A stretch of DNA of 43,611 nt from Comamonas sp. lk (GTDB taxonomy: Bacteria; Pseudomonadota; Gammaproteobacteria; Burkholderiales; Burkholderiaceae_C): contig CALPLW020000003.1 in NCBI GenBank assembly GCA_943324505.2, forward strand, positions 1 through 43,611, in the 5' to 3' direction. A model generated the notes under the pieces. The model made no database searches, was not told the origin of the DNA, and was given only the letters and a program-made list of their open reading frames with translations. Both the position numbers and the translations under genes were made by a program. Below are positions 42,198 to 43,611 of this stretch, piece after piece. Within the stretch, counting starts at the first letter, position 1; every line of letters starts with the position of its first letter.

Positions 42198-43001
42198 ATG
42201 GCTGGACCGATGCCGGCAAACCCAGACGGGCCGTCACAGGATGGGCTGCTGGTGGTGGACGCCCTGTCCAAACATTTCGGCGGCCACCAGGCGGTCAACC
42301 AGGTCTCGTTTGTCTTGCAGGCGGGCGCCATCGGCGGCCTGATCGGGCCCAATGGGGCCGGCAAGACCACGCTGTTCAACTGCCTGACCGGCTTCATGCC
42401 GGCCTCGTCCGGTCGGGTGCTGCTGGATGGCGTGCGCATTTCCGGGCGCCCCTCCAGCGCGGTGTTTGCCGCCGGCTTGGCCAGAACCTTCCAGATCCCG
42501 CGTCCGTTCCCCGAGATGAGCGTGCTGGAGAACGTGATGGTGGCGCCGCGCGGCCAGACCGGCGAGCGTTTCTGGACCAACTGGCTGCGCCCGGCGCAAG
42601 TGGCCCGGCAGGAGCGCCAGACGCTGGCGGCGGCGCGGCATTGGCTGGATTTTGTCGGCCTGACCAGCCTGGCGCACGAGCCGGCGCGCATTCTGTCGGG
42701 CGGCCAGCGCAAGTTGCTGGAACTGGCGCGTGTGATGGTGGCCGAGCCCAAGATCGTGCTGCTCGACGAACCCGGGGCTGGCGTCAATCCGGCGCTGCTG
42801 GACCAGATCGTCGACAAGGTGCGCGCGCTCAACGCCAAGGGCACCACCTTCCTGATCATCGAGCACAACATGGACCTCGTGGCCACGCTGTGTCAGCCGG
42901 TGATGGTGATGGCCGAAGGCCGCTTGCTGCTGTCGGGCGCGGCAGGGGCGGTGCTCAGCGATGCCCGGGTGGTGGAAGCCTACCTGGGCAGCCCGGCATG
43001 A
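42198..43001 (+). CDS. HAAT ABC transporter ATP-binding protein (LivG-like)
   Basis: GPNGAGKTTLFNCLTGF, ILSGGQRKLLELARVMV, IVLLDEPGAGVNP. Confidence 0.92.
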   Translation: MAGPMPANPDGPSQDGLLVVDALSKHFGGHQAVNQVSFVLQAGAIGGLIGPNGAGKTTLFNCLTGFMPASSGRVLLDGVRISGRPSSAVFAAGLARTFQIPRPFPEMSVLENVMVAPRGQTGERFWTNWLRPAQVARQERQTLAAARHWLDFVGLTSLAHEPARILSGGQRKLLELARVMVAEPKIVLLDEPGAGVNPALLDQIVDKVRALNAKGTTFLIIEHNMDLVATLCQPVMVMAEGRLLLSGAAGAVLSDARVVEAYLGSPA

Positions 43002-43611
43002 GCAGCGCGCCGGTCCTGGTCATTGAATCGCTGGAGGCCGGCTATGAGCCCGGTTTGCCGATCGTGCGAGACGCCTGCCTGACAGTGCACGCCGGCGAGA
43101 TCGTCGCCATCCTCGGCCCGAACGGTGCGGGCAAATCGTCGCTGGTCAAAGCCGTGGCCGGGCTGGTGCCGATCAGCAGCGGCCGCGTGCTGCTCCATGG
43201 CCGCGACATCACCCGTACCCCGGCCCACCGGATGGTGTTCGAGGGGCTGGCCTTTGTGCCGCAGACCGAGAACGTGTTCATCAACCTCAGTGTGGCCGAG
43301 AACCTGGAGCTGGCAGCTGCCATCGTCAAGGCCCCGCGCCACGACAGCCTGGCGCCGGTTTACGCCATGTTCCCCGACCTGCTGCGCCAGCGCAAGTTGC
43401 CGGCGGGTCAGCTGTCGGGCGGGCAACGCCAGATGCTGGCCGTGGCGCGCGCCTTGATCGCGCGGCCTCGGCTGCTGATTCTGGACGAGCCCTCGGCCGG
43501 CTTGAGCCCGCTGCTGGTCGGCCAGGTGTTTGGCAAATTGCGCGAGGTGCGCGATGCCGGCATCACTGTGCTGCTGGTCGAGCAAAACGTCAAGGCCGCA
43601 CTGGCCCTGGC
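42998..43611 (+). CDS. HAAT ABC transporter ATP-binding protein (LivF-like), truncated by window end
   Basis: ATG at 42998 overlaps livG stop; GPNGAGKSSLVKAVAGL, LSGGQRQMLAVARALI, LLILDEPSAGLSP. Confidence 0.92.
   Translation, partial: MSSAPVLVIESLEAGYEPGLPIVRDACLTVHAGEIVAILGPNGAGKSSLVKAVAGLVPISSGRVLLHGRDITRTPAHRMVFEGLAFVPQTENVFINLSVAENLELAAAIVKAPRHDSLAPVYAMFPDLLRQRKLPAGQLSGGQRQMLAVARALIARPRLLILDEPSAGLSPLLVGQVFGKLREVRDAGITVLLVEQNVKAALAL

Overview
43.6-kb window from a high-GC betaproteobacterial (Burkholderiales/Comamonadaceae-like) chromosome; the taxon is inferred from gene content only. Core blocks: lipA(partial)-lipB-DUF493-dat on the minus strand; a gltIJKL-type glutamate/aspartate ABC transporter; the complete atpIBEFHAGDC ATP synthase operon; a YheT-like hydrolase; a cytochrome c; and tRNA-Arg(CCG). 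From the tRNA to ~24.3 kb there is an accessory segment with a BLUF photoreceptor, a Tat-exported two-subunit molybdenum hydroxylase, a divergent secreted nucleoside hydrolase, a small exported molybdopterin-fold protein and at least four decayed IS3/IS5-type transposase remnants. From 24.3 to 37 kb: DUF427, a 2OG-Fe(II) oxygenase, FadH, a GGDEF protein, a nitrile hydratase alpha/beta pair with a modified metal-claw neighbourhood and no visible activator gene, threonine dehydratase, VOC, EamA, TPR, and an orphan CoxL-like large subunit. The right end (37-43.6 kb) is a tightly packed GntR-linked operon: TIGR04076 - aldo/keto reductase - LivK-type binding protein - aldo/keto reductase::RidA fusion - LivG - LivF (cut by the window end). 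It has a near-consensus promoter and a candidate operator palindrome. This operon is the best candidate for an uncharacterised catabolic/transport system. A family of 17-nt GCTA-N9-TAGC inverted repeats also recurs at gene boundaries. All family calls come from reading the translations; no database search was run.
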